A stretch of 64,000 nucleotides of DNA from Chryseobacterium formosum (GCF_026460885.1 NZ_JAOVZW010000033.1:1-64000); one strand, 5' to 3'. Numbered from the stretch's first letter, positions 9,466 to 17,550 are shown. A program made the numbers and translations. The notes: generated by a model from the sequence alone, not told the origin.

Positions 9466-10113
9466 TTACCCAAAAACCTTCACAATCATATCAATATCCG
9501 CACTTTTATAATCAGCATAAATATGAGAATGAAATTCATTCAACTTTTTCAAAATCTTAAGAAATTCAGCTTTTTCAGTATCATCCAATTTTCCAGATAA
9601 GATTTTTGAAGTTATGTTGACATTAGAAACCGAGGCGTGGAATATTTCTTCGCCTTTTGCGGTCAGATTTAATCTTTTACTTCTCTTATCATCTTCATCA
9701 TTTTTTTCCTCTAAAAATCCAGCTTCCAAAAGTCTTTTGATAATTTGAGTTCCGGTTTGCTTCTCGTGTCCGTTTTTCTCAATCAACTGAATTTTCGTTA
9801 AAAAAGGTTCGTCTTTCAATCGGTACAAATAAGTAAATTCCTCATTAGCCAACTCGGGAAATTCTCCCAAACCTTTTCTAATCAATAATTTTGAGTATCG
9901 TCCTAATAAGAGAACTTGCTTGCAAATTTCGTTTTCGGTAAAAGAAACCTTATGATTTTCATTTTTAAAAAGTTTGGTAGGGCTTTCGTCAGCATACTTT
10001 TTATCATTCATCCAAACCCGAAAGTCTTCAACACTCGAGTTGGGTTTGCACGCGTCAGAATCTTCAAATTCTTTCACATGATGGAGCAAGTCTATGAAAA
10101 AGTCGGTTTGCAT
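9466..10113 (-). CDS. MarR-type winged-helix regulator
   Basis: 215 residues. A winged helix spans about residues 95-165: a recognition-helix region (HEKQTGTQIIKRLLEAGFLEE) followed by a charged wing (KNDEDDKRSKRLNLTAKGEE). The N-terminal 60 residues are longer than in a minimal MarR protein. It is convergent with the MFS gene and lies 44 bases downstream of the SDR gene on the same strand, so it may regulate or be cotranscribed with that SDR. Ligand unknown. Confidence 0.82.
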   Translation of the reverse strand: MQTDFFIDLLHHVKEFEDSDACKPNSSVEDFRVWMNDKKYADESPTKLFKNENHKVSFTENEICKQVLLLGRYSKLLIRKGLGEFPELANEEFTYLYRLKDEPFLTKIQLIEKNGHEKQTGTQIIKRLLEAGFLEEKNDEDDKRSKRLNLTAKGEEIFHASVSNVNITSKILSGKLDDTEKAEFLKILKKLNEFHSHIYADYKSADIDMIVKVFG

Positions 10114-10157
10114 AATTATTTTGGTAAAGATATTAGTTTTTGTTTTTTAAAAACAAA

Positions 10158-10856
10158 TTATAGTTTCACACTGCCCATTCCACCGTCAATTCCGATGATT
10201 TGTCCTGTAATCCAAGATGAATTTTCAGATAATAAAAACTCAACCATTTTTGCTATTTCGTCAGCATTTCCAATTCTTTGCAACGGATGTCTTTTTCCAG
10301 AAGCTTCACGTTTTTCAGGCGTTGATAGGAGTTGCGAAGCCAGATTGGTATCCGTTAATGATGGCGCAATTGTATTAAATCTGATTTTCTGAGCAGACAA
10401 TTCTGCCGCCAGACTTTTTGTTAAACCTTCAACGGCGCTTTTACTCGCAGAAATAGAGGCATGAAAGGCCATTCCCAATTTTGCAGCCACCGAACTGAAG
10501 AGTACAACCGAAGCAGTTTCAGATTTTTTCAAATGGGGCAATAATTTCTGAATTGTTTTTACTGCACCTAAAACATTGATTTCAAAATCATTTTTAAAAT
10601 CGTCAACGGACAGTCGGTTAAATGGTTTTAAATTAATACTTCCCGGCGCATAAACCAATCCGTCAATCACATCCGGAAAATTAATTTCATCCAGATTTCC
10701 CGAAAGAATATCCAGTTGATGAAACTCAATATCTAAATTTTCAACTTCAGGACTTTTAGTCTTTGAAATTCCAATAACATTATAATTTTCTGACAATATT
10801 TTTGCAGCAGCAAATCCAATTCCCTGTCCACAACCGATGATAACTATATTTTTCAT
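10158..10856 (-). CDS. SDR-fold oxidoreductase lacking the catalytic Tyr
   Basis: 232-residue Rossmann-fold short-chain dehydrogenase/reductase. The nucleotide-binding motif is GCGQGIG (8-14), NNAG is replaced by YAPGSI, and the C-terminal IDGGMG block is present. At the active site the usual YxxxK reads ISASK, so the catalytic Tyr is Ile while the Lys remains. Homologous Bacteroidota SDRs with Val/Ile here are known to me, so this may be a divergent subfamily and not a dead copy. Substrate not predictable. Probably paired with the MarR gene downstream. Confidence 0.85.
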   Translation of the reverse strand: MKNIVIIGCGQGIGFAAAKILSENYNVIGISKTKSPEVENLDIEFHQLDILSGNLDEINFPDVIDGLVYAPGSINLKPFNRLSVDDFKNDFEINVLGAVKTIQKLLPHLKKSETASVVLFSSVAAKLGMAFHASISASKSAVEGLTKSLAAELSAQKIRFNTIAPSLTDTNLASQLLSTPEKREASGKRHPLQRIGNADEIAKMVEFLLSENSSWITGQIIGIDGGMGSVKL

Positions 10857-10882
10857 ATTTTAATTTTTGTTGAATATTCTGT

Positions 10883-10946
10883 TGCCACAAATGCACGAAT
10901 TAAATTATTTATATTATTTTAAAAAAAAAATCGTGCATTCGTGGCA
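10883..10946. repeat. Interspersed-type inverted repeat
   Basis: Arms TGCCACAAATGCACGA (10883-10898) and TCGTGCATTCGTGGCA (10931-10946) pair at 15 of 16 positions around an AT-rich loop. Palindromes of this GCCACGAATGCACGA type are common between flavobacterial genes. It sits directly after the DUF2805 gene and before the SDR gene, so it could act as a terminator between the two minus-strand units. Confidence 0.65.
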
Positions 10947-10950
10947 TTTT

Positions 10951-11232
10951 TTACCGCTTAGAAATTTTATTATGACTGATTGTCCGTTGTCTCGTACATT
11001 TAAACCGCTCAATTTCGGGATTTCTCTTCATTAAATGTTTTTGGCTCACTCCCGAATTCACTCGCTTTCTCCAAAGTCTGAAACTTGAAGGTTTCAATTC
11101 TCTTCTCATCACGTCAATCACTTCAGATTCGGTAATTCCAAACTGAAATTCTATTGCCTCAAACGGTGTTCGGTCTTCCCAAGCCATCTCTATGATGCGG
11201 TCTGTCTCTATTAAATTTAACTCTTTCGGCAT
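10951..11232 (-). CDS. DUF2805 / TIGR03643 family protein
   Basis: 93 residues. The sequence IIEMAWEDRTPFEAIEFQFGITESEVI, followed by the basic LWRKRVN segment, is typical of the TIGR03643 (DUF2805) family, which commonly accompanies cryptochrome/photolyase genes. It overlaps the preceding photolyase-related gene by one base (TAATG), so it is translationally coupled and is the last gene of the operon. A helix-turn-helix-like pattern around residues 20-45 hints at nucleic-acid binding, but the function is not established. Confidence 0.85.
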   Translation of the reverse strand: MPKELNLIETDRIIEMAWEDRTPFEAIEFQFGITESEVIDVMRRELKPSSFRLWRKRVNSGVSQKHLMKRNPEIERFKCTRQRTISHNKISKR

Positions 11233-12710
11233 TATTTTAAATTTTTAATCGTACGTTTTGCAATTTTAAAATGTTCAGATTTCTTTTCGTCCGTCATTTT
11301 ATCTAAAGTCCGCAACATCATTCCCAATCTTGTATTTGTTTTAAAAAATTTGCGGTTGTCGTTCACAAAATTCCAAAAAAGGGCATCCCATTTTTCCGTC
11401 CAGTCTCCATCGGCATAATCGCTCATTTTTTTAATATAATTGCTTCCGCTGATATACGGTTTTGTACTCATTTTTCCGCCGTCAGAAAAGCTGCTCATCC
11501 CATAAACATTGGGAACCATCACCCAATCATAAGAATCGATGAACATCTCCATAAACCATTGGTACACGTCATCTGGATTGAGTTTCAACAGATTCATAAA
11601 GTTGGCAAAAATCATTAACCGCTCGATGTGATGCGCATAACCTGTCTCTAAAACTTTCAAAATCGTGCTGTCAATCGGCTTAATTTCAGTCTTTCCCGTA
11701 TAAAAAGATTCGGGAAGCGGATTGTGATGTTTCCAGTAATTTTTATTCCGTTGATACGTTCCCTGATAGAGATAAATTCCTCTCACAAATTCTCGCCAAC
11801 CCAAAATCTGACGCACAAAACCTTCCAAAGAATTGACCGGAATTTTATATTCTTTCGCATAATCAATCGCCTCTTTCAAAACGTTTTCCGCAGTCAAAAG
11901 TCCGATATTCAGCAATGGCGAAAGAACACTATGATGCAAAAAATGTTCACGCTCCACGATGCTGTCTTCGTAGATTCCAAAATCGGCAAATCGCAATTCC
12001 AGAAACTGATTCAGCCAATTTTCTGCTTCCTCAAAAGTGACCGGATAGAGTTGATAGGAAGCTAAATTACCATAATTTTCACTGAAATTTTCTTCAGTAT
12101 AAATCTTAGCTTCCTCATAATATTTGCTGTTTTCAGGAAAGTGAACGGACGGTGCTTTCTTATTTTTAGGATATTTTTTTCGGTTTTCTGTATCGAAAGT
12201 CCATTTTCCACCGATTGGTTTACCGGCTTTCATCAGAATATTTCGGGAAATTCTCTGTTGCTTATAAAAATCGGTTTGATGATAAGATTTTTTATATTCA
12301 AAATAGTCTTTCAAATCTTCCCGGGTTTTCATGAATAAAGGACTTTCGAGAATTTCTAATTCCAATTGCGTGTTCTTTATTCTCTTTTCAAGCCAATTGT
12401 CGCAAACATCCGTAATGAAGATTTTTTCAAATTTTTCTTTTTCTAAATGTTTGATTAAATTTCGAATATCAGAAAGTGGGGAAGTACTTTCAATATATTC
12501 AACCTTAAATTTTTCTTTGGTCAAATATTCTTCATAAAATTTCATACTCGCCCTATGCAATGCAATTTTCTGTTTGTGAAATTTGTATTGTTTGAAAAAC
12601 AGAAACTCTTCCACCAAGAAAATAGGTTGATTTTTATCCAGATAATCCGTGTCTTTGAAGAGCTGATGCGGAAATATCAGTTGTGCAGTTAAAGATTCTA
12701 TTTTAGCCAT
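11232..12710 (-). CDS. Cryptochrome/photolyase-related protein without Fe-S cysteines
   Basis: 492 residues, similar to the FeS-BCP/PhrB-type photolyase-related family: an N-terminal DPRP domain (about 1-200) and an FAD-binding helical domain with GWREFVRGIY, GYAHHIERLMIFANF and WVMVPNVYGMSSFSDGG. In characterised PhrB proteins four cysteines bind a 4Fe-4S cluster. Here the equivalent places read VYQWF, MSDYADGD and KWDALFW, and the only Cys in the protein is C103. The flavin-binding face appears conserved, so the protein is probably folded and active in some form but cluster-free. It overlaps the DASH cryptochrome gene upstream by 13 bases. Confidence 0.9.
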   Translation of the reverse strand: MAKIESLTAQLIFPHQLFKDTDYLDKNQPIFLVEEFLFFKQYKFHKQKIALHRASMKFYEEYLTKEKFKVEYIESTSPLSDIRNLIKHLEKEKFEKIFITDVCDNWLEKRIKNTQLELEILESPLFMKTREDLKDYFEYKKSYHQTDFYKQQRISRNILMKAGKPIGGKWTFDTENRKKYPKNKKAPSVHFPENSKYYEEAKIYTEENFSENYGNLASYQLYPVTFEEAENWLNQFLELRFADFGIYEDSIVEREHFLHHSVLSPLLNIGLLTAENVLKEAIDYAKEYKIPVNSLEGFVRQILGWREFVRGIYLYQGTYQRNKNYWKHHNPLPESFYTGKTEIKPIDSTILKVLETGYAHHIERLMIFANFMNLLKLNPDDVYQWFMEMFIDSYDWVMVPNVYGMSSFSDGGKMSTKPYISGSNYIKKMSDYADGDWTEKWDALFWNFVNDNRKFFKTNTRLGMMLRTLDKMTDEKKSEHFKIAKRTIKNLK

Positions 12711-13999
12711 AAATTTCTGAATTTGTAGTCCGAATCATATTGTTCTGCCTGCTTTTCAGCATTGAAAGTTCTGCTTCTCGGGTCATTTCCAACGCCAGCG
12801 AGATACATCCAGTTTCCATAATTGCTGTGAACATCATAATCTATCAACAATTCTTCAAAGTAAGCAGCACCAATTCTCCAATCCTGCCTCAGGATTTTAC
12901 AAAAGTAGGAAGCCACATTTTGCCGTCCGCGATTGCTCATCCAGCCAGTATTTTTAATTTCCAGCATATTGGCATTGATAAAATCAGACTCTGTTTCGCC
13001 ATTTATCCACTGGTTGACTAAATTTTCATCAGATTTAAATTCATAATCCCGATCTAAAATTCCATTCTGATAAAAGATCTTATTGCGATATTGCATTGAA
13101 ATGTATTTAAAAAAGTCACGCCAAAGCAACTCAAAAACCAGCCAATACGTTGATTCGTTTCCTCCGAATTCCGCTTCATATTTCTTGATTTCGTGGAAAA
13201 TAGATACAGCAGACAGACTTCCGTTGGCGAGCCACGCAGAAAATTTGCTGCTGTAATCTTCATCAATTAAACCATTTCTTGTTTCTTTATAACGACTGAG
13301 ATTTTTAGTCTTAAAAAAATAATGATTCATTCGTTGCAATCCATTTTTTTCGCCACCAGAATAGGGAAAAGCCGTGGATTGATGCATTTCAAATTCATCA
13401 AAACCCAAAGTCTGTAATGTAATTTCGTCGCTGTTTATTCTTAAATCTAAAATGGATTTATCATAAACCAAATGTTCAGAATCAAACTCATTTCTGATTT
13501 TAAAATCTTTCTCTATTTTTTGTCTGAAAGTTTTGAACAGCAAAGGAATTTTATCTAATTTTTCCTTGACGAAATGAGTTTCAAGCAAAAGTTGTGAATA
13601 AGATTTTACCCATTTCACATCAGGAAAAATGGGTTTGATTTGATTCTCTAGTTCAATTTCTTCCTTTGTCCATTCTCTCTGACAGAATATTTTTTCAACT
13701 TCAAAATGTTCAGAAATCTGTTTGAAAATATCTTGAGTTTGTCCAAACTTTTTAAGAAACGGAATGTTCTTGTGTTTTAAATTATTTTCTAAATCTAAAA
13801 CCGTTTTCAACAAAAATTTAGCACGAAATTTTCCAATTTTACTGAATCCAAATTGCGTCGAACTTAAAAAACTTTCGTCAAAAATGTACACGGCAAGAAA
13901 AGGCAAATCTTCCTGCATCACTTTAAAAAGCGATTCGTTGTCTCTGATTCTTAAATCGTTGCCGAACCAGAGGATGTTGATTTTTTGTTTTTCCGGCAT
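12698..13999 (-). CDS. DASH-type cryptochrome/photolyase 1
   Basis: 433 residues from the ATG at 13999; a TTG at 14011 is possible but unneeded. An N-terminal photolyase antenna domain (ILWFGNDLRIRDNESL) is followed by an FAD-binding domain with WLANGSLSAVSIFHEI, WLVFELLWRDFFKY, NTGWMSNRGRQNVASYF and IDYDVHSNYGNWMYLAGVGNDPR, the last being the DASH signature. DASH proteins repair CPDs in single-stranded or looped DNA and bind FAD plus an antenna cofactor. The 5' end overlaps the DUF2256 frame and the 3' end overlaps the photolyase-related gene, indicating coupled translation. Confidence 0.92.
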   Translation of the reverse strand: MPEKQKINILWFGNDLRIRDNESLFKVMQEDLPFLAVYIFDESFLSSTQFGFSKIGKFRAKFLLKTVLDLENNLKHKNIPFLKKFGQTQDIFKQISEHFEVEKIFCQREWTKEEIELENQIKPIFPDVKWVKSYSQLLLETHFVKEKLDKIPLLFKTFRQKIEKDFKIRNEFDSEHLVYDKSILDLRINSDEITLQTLGFDEFEMHQSTAFPYSGGEKNGLQRMNHYFFKTKNLSRYKETRNGLIDEDYSSKFSAWLANGSLSAVSIFHEIKKYEAEFGGNESTYWLVFELLWRDFFKYISMQYRNKIFYQNGILDRDYEFKSDENLVNQWINGETESDFINANMLEIKNTGWMSNRGRQNVASYFCKILRQDWRIGAAYFEELLIDYDVHSNYGNWMYLAGVGNDPRSRTFNAEKQAEQYDSDYKFRNLWLK

Positions 14000-14106
14000 T
14001 TTTCGCTGCAATATTTTACTTCATTCCAATTTTTCTTCCACTTTTTCCGCCACTTGAACGGCAATCCACAGACTTCACAAATCTTTGAAGGTAAGTTGGC
14101 AGGCAT
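13951..14106 (-). CDS. DUF2256-type small zinc-ribbon protein
   Basis: 51 residues, too short for ordinary ORF cut-offs. It begins MPANLPSKICEVCGLPFKWR and carries two Cys pairs (C10/C13 and C33/C37) separated by a Lys/Trp-rich segment, the pattern of DUF2256. That family is habitually encoded beside cryptochrome/photolyase genes. The ATG directly follows the TAA that ends the extended aarF-like frame (TAAATG), and the 3' part overlaps the cryptochrome start by about 49 bases in another frame. Metal binding is inferred from the cysteines. Confidence 0.85.
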   Translation of the reverse strand: MPANLPSKICEVCGLPFKWRKKWKKNWNEVKYCSEKCRKNKKSTSSGSATI

Positions 14107-15429
14107 TTACTGGATAAAATTTTTATATTGATTGATGACGATATTTTTTGCTTTCAAATCGTGCATCATATTGTACAAACCAAAAAATGTTCTGTTGAGA
14201 TAAATAAAATGTTTCGAACCTCTGTTTGTGTTCATCCCTTTCATATCACTAAGTTTCGCATATCTCTAACCCAAATCTGCAATTTCCTGAAAGAACGATT
14301 CATCAGAAAAATCAAAAATTTCTGCGTTAAAAGGTCTCGTGAATAATTCCAGCAATTCGTAGAATAATTTTGTAAAAAAAGTCTGTTCCTGAGGCGAATC
14401 ATCCGAACGTAAAATCTCAAGTTCGAACAGCTTTTCTCTGAAAATCACAGGATTATTTAGATTCTCTTTTTTAGCCAATTCAAAATAAGGTTTATAAAAA
14501 TCATCCGGAATTTCCTTGATGCAACCAAAGTCAATCACAAGCAATTTTTTATCCTCCGAAATCAGAAAATTTCCGGGATGCGGGTCAGCGTGAACCTGCT
14601 TCAAAACGTGCATTTGGTACATATAAAAATCCCAAAGCGTCTGTCCGATTTTGTTCAAATCTTCCTGAGAATTATCTAATTTTGTGAATTCTGAGAAATG
14701 TTTTCCGTTCATCCAATCCATCGTGATAATTCTTTCACAAGAAAATTCAGGATAATATGTTGGAAAATCGAGATTGGGAAGATGAGCACATTTTTCAGAA
14801 ATTTCCTGACTTCTTTTCAGTTCCAAATCGTAATCTGTCTCTTCAAACAATTTATTTTCCACTTCCTGAAAGTAAGATTCAGAACCCTCTTTTTTGATGT
14901 TAAACATTTTCATAGCAATGGGTTTTACCATTTTCAAATCGCTAGAAATGCTTTCTCTCACTCCAGGATATTGAATTTTAACGGCAAAATTTTGACCATC
15001 TTTTTTCGCTTTGTGAACTTGTCCGATGCTCGCCGCGTTAACAGATTCATTTGTAAATTCATCAAATAAATCTTCTGGATTTTCACCAAAATATTTTCTG
15101 AAAGTCTTCTTCACCAAAGCTCCGGAAAGTGGCGGAACCGAAAATTGCGACAAAGAAAATTTCTCAACGTAAGCCTGAGGAAGAATATTTTTCTCCATAC
15201 TCAACATCTGTGCAACTTTCAACGCAGAACCTTTCAGTTCTTTCAGAGAATCGTAAATGTCGGTCGCATTATCTTCATTTAGAGTTTTTCGTGCTTCGTC
15301 CTCATCTTTATCTTTCGTGATTTTGTTTCCGTAATATTTGATGTAATTAACGCCTACTTTTGCGCCCGCTTTCAGCAAACTGCTGGTTCGTTCTAATTTT
15401 CCGGTTGGTATTTTATTGAGTGTTTTCAT
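14107..15429 (-). pseudogene. AarF/ABC1/UbiB-family kinase with in-frame TAG
   Basis: ABC1-type atypical kinase. The first 387 codons contain the family marks: the KxGQ-like motif as LKGSALKVAQMLSME, the Ala-rich loop NAASIGQVHKA, VKIQYPGV, and the catalytic QVHADPHPGNFLI and VIDFGCIKEI. A TAG at 14266-14268 stops the frame, but the same frame continues for 52 more codons (RYAKLSDMKGMN through FIYLNRTFFGLYNMMHDLKA) to a TAA abutting the DUF2256 ATG. The C-terminal block is typical of the family, so the stop is a recent lesion or base error. It starts directly after the tetR stop. Known members act in isoprenoid-quinone lipid metabolism; a role here is inferred only from operon membership. Confidence 0.85.
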
Positions 15430-16089
15430 CTAATTCTTTTTAAATTTTTCTTTAAATAAAAACTTCCCGAGGTCAACAACTTTTCTCAAAGGTTCGTTAT
15501 CCATCAGTTCAAATCCAGTATCGATGGTTTTTTCGATGAAAATATCTGTCTTTTCGAAGGCTGGAGAGGTGTCTTTTTTCCAAAACTCGATAGCGGAAAC
15601 CAAATGAATCCATAACGCCTCTTCACGGGCTTTTTCTTGGAAACTTTTCACATCATCTTTCGTTTTTTGAATCATTTCCCAATCATCAAAATCAAGAGTT
15701 TTGATGAATTGCCTATGCGTTTCTTTTAGCTGATTCGAAATCTTTGCTGAATGTAATTTGTCATTTCCCAAAATCATCAGAACCAACGAACGGTTCATCG
15801 TCATATTTTCAAAAAAGATGAAATAAACGTTCAGAAGTTTTTCTTTCGAAATGATTTCGTCAGAACTGTTAACTTCCGAAGCTAGTTCTACAGACTTATC
15901 AAAAAGATTAACCAGCATTGATTTTTCAATCTGTTCAAAGCTTGAAAAGTAATTGTAAAAGTCTTTTTCCTCAAACTCATTGTCTTTTGCGAAACGGTAA
16001 ATGTTTTTTGGTCTCTCTCCGTGATTCAAAATGTAATCGCCATACAGTTCAAATATTTTGTCTTCTGTAATTATATTTTTTTGTTCCAT
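15430..16089 (-). CDS. TetR-family regulator, first gene of the light operon
   Basis: 219 residues. The N-terminal 60 residues have the TetR helix-turn-helix layout (DKIFELYGDYIL, then YRFAKDNEFEEKDFYNYF as turn and recognition helix, then FSSFEQIEKSML), followed by a helical ligand domain. It is followed without a gap by the aarF-like gene and heads the six-gene minus-strand operon. A palindrome 25 bases upstream of its start suggests autoregulation. The helix-turn-helix is divergent from classical TetR, as is usual in Bacteroidota. Confidence 0.82.
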   Translation of the reverse strand: MEQKNIITEDKIFELYGDYILNHGERPKNIYRFAKDNEFEEKDFYNYFSSFEQIEKSMLVNLFDKSVELASEVNSSDEIISKEKLLNVYFIFFENMTMNRSLVLMILGNDKLHSAKISNQLKETHRQFIKTLDFDDWEMIQKTKDDVKSFQEKAREEALWIHLVSAIEFWKKDTSPAFEKTDIFIEKTIDTGFELMDNEPLRKVVDLGKFLFKEKFKKN

Positions 16090-16113
16090 TACTGATTTGA
16101 TTTATCAACAAAT

Positions 16114-16133
16114 TTAGTAATTAATTTTACTAA
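16114..16133. promoter_or_regulatory. Candidate TetR operator
   Basis: Perfect palindrome with 7-base arms TTAGTAA and TTACTAA around TTAATT. It is placed between the tetR start (16089) and the ribA relic, with a TAAATTTG -7-like box on the plus strand beyond it. Position and symmetry fit an autoregulatory TetR site. Confidence 0.6.
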
Positions 16134-16186
16134 TTAAATACATAAAGTATAAATTTGTACTATAACAATAATTCAAAATATAACTA

Positions 16187-16588
16187 ATGCTCAGAATACA
16201 GGCTCAATCAAATATACTAACCGATTTTGGAATGTTTACCGTTTATGCATTTTCTGAAAATGAAAATGACTGGAGTCCACATTTGGTTTTGGTGTCTTAA
16301 AAAACAGATATTAATGAAGTTATCAATGTACGTTTCCATTCGGAGTACATTACAGGAGAAGTTTTTCACTCGAGGAAATGTGAATGCGGACAACAATTGG
16401 ATGCTGCAATGAATTTTATGTCGGAAAATGGAGGAATGATCATCTATCTCAGACAGGAAGGCAGAAATATCGGAATCATTAATAAACTAAGGGCTTATGC
16501 TCTTCAGAAACAAGTTTTTGATACGGTAGAAGCTAATTTGAGATTAGGCTTGCTGTCAGATGGTAGAAATTTTGATGTCGCAATTGAT
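16187..16588 (+). pseudogene. ribA-like GTP cyclohydrolase II, interrupted and truncated
   Basis: Frame from ATG 16187 reads MLRIQAQSNI...FTVYAFSENENDW, meets an in-frame TAA at 16298-16300, and continues in the same frame through the GCHII zinc motif (HSRKCECGQQLDAA), the GTP-binding segment IIYLRQEGRNIGIINKLRAY and DTVEANLRLG. After GRNFDVAI the homology ends abruptly near 16585 where an inverted beta-lactamase fragment begins. The intact enzyme opens GTP in riboflavin synthesis. This copy has lost its C-terminal third, and a functional ribA must be elsewhere. Confidence 0.85.
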
Positions 16589-16915
16589 TATAAGACCGAG
16601 CAAATAATAATTGGTCTGATTATACCTGAATTCTTCGCCGGCCTTGAAATCATTTGGCATGGCAATGACCTTTTTCAAAACTATATCAAAATTATCAGCG
16701 ATCATAACGGCTTCCTCTTCATCCACAAGGTCAGGAATTCCCGACGTATGGGATAATAATTGCTGGACTTTAACAGATTTCCAGGTTTCCGGAATATCAG
16801 TGAGGTATTCTGAAATTGGCGTATTTAGTTTTAATTTACCTTCTTCGACCAATTGCAGGACAGCAACACCTACAAATGCTTTGGTAATGGAATTAATTGT
16901 AAAAATAGATTTACG
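16560..16915 (-). pseudogene. Internal fragment of a serine beta-lactamase-like hydrolase
   Basis: Minus-strand open frame reading NSITKAFVGVAVLQLVEEGKL (SxxK active-site motif), then LLSHTSGIPDL and FRYNQTNYYLLGLII (the YxN motif). It corresponds to the N-terminal third of a class C-type beta-lactamase/serine hydrolase and lacks both its start and the rest of the protein. Both ends stop at joins with unrelated gene fragments in the opposite orientation. Non-functional as it stands. Confidence 0.82.
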
Positions 16916-17371
16916 TGGACTAATATTCCATCAAGTAATGCCAACACAATTACTACTTTTGTTTCGCTTCCATCCCCTTCGTCAATTTTTCCAAATTATA
17001 ATACAAGATTATATAAAGTGGCCGTTACAGGACCTTTGGGTACTGCTACCGTAACAAGAACGGCTGTATACAATTGTTATGAGAAAGCTGTTAGCAACCA
17101 ACCTCGTACTACTCAGGAAATGAAGCCTGAAATTAAAGCTATAGAATCAGTAAGTCCGATTCCTGCAACGAATGTATTTACTGTTAACCTAAATTTGCCT
17201 GACGAGGATTATGTAGAAATATAGCTTTTTGATATTAATGGGAGACATATTGATTCTTTATATAAAGGTAAGGTATCGGCTGGTTTACAACAGTTGAAAT
17301 TTAAAAATACCTACGTTACCGGTAATTATGTCCTGGCGGTATTAAGAAGTAAACTTCAAGATCAGCAATAA
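16905..17371 (+). pseudogene. 3' fragment of a T9SS cargo protein with in-frame TAG
   Basis: The frame reads FTWTNIPSSNANT... (an Ig/PKD-like repeat tail) and then SPIPATNVFTVNLNLP, a T9SS type A C-terminal sorting domain. It is cut by a TAG at 17222-17224 but continues in frame (LFDINGRHIDSLYKGKV, then TGNYVLAVLRS) to a TAA at 17369-17371. The large N-terminal part is missing, so this is a leftover of a secreted or surface protein. The sorting domain supports a Bacteroidota host with type IX secretion. Confidence 0.8.
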
Positions 17372-17496
17372 TTTAAATAAATGTTGAATATTCTCTTATT
17401 TCAGATGCCTAACCAGATATTTATGGAAGGAATCAAAGCATTGTATAATACCGAGCATATATAAAGTGAAAATTGAAAATTTTAACTGTCGGTCAT

Positions 17497-17550
17497 GTGA
17501 ACATGACAGGACTATATTCAAACCATTTACTAGCAGATATAGATAATATT
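17497..17550 (+). repeat. 54-bp diverged repeat, copy 2
   Basis: Partner of 1271-1324. The copy lies in a frame open from 17470 to about 17577 (KLKILTVGHVN, then TGLYSN). A short palindrome GTCATGT / ACATGAC overlaps its 5' end. It sits next to the degenerate gene block, 16.2 kb from copy 1. Confidence 0.55.

Noticed and set aside
14698..15069. 123-codon plus-strand frame opposite the aarF-like gene
   Set aside because: Antisense shadow of a clearly conserved gene; no independent motif.
1271..17550. attL/attR direct repeats of an integrated element
   Set aside because: The copies are only about 81% identical and look like coding remnants; integrase att cores should be near-identical. Kept only as a weaker alternative in the findings.
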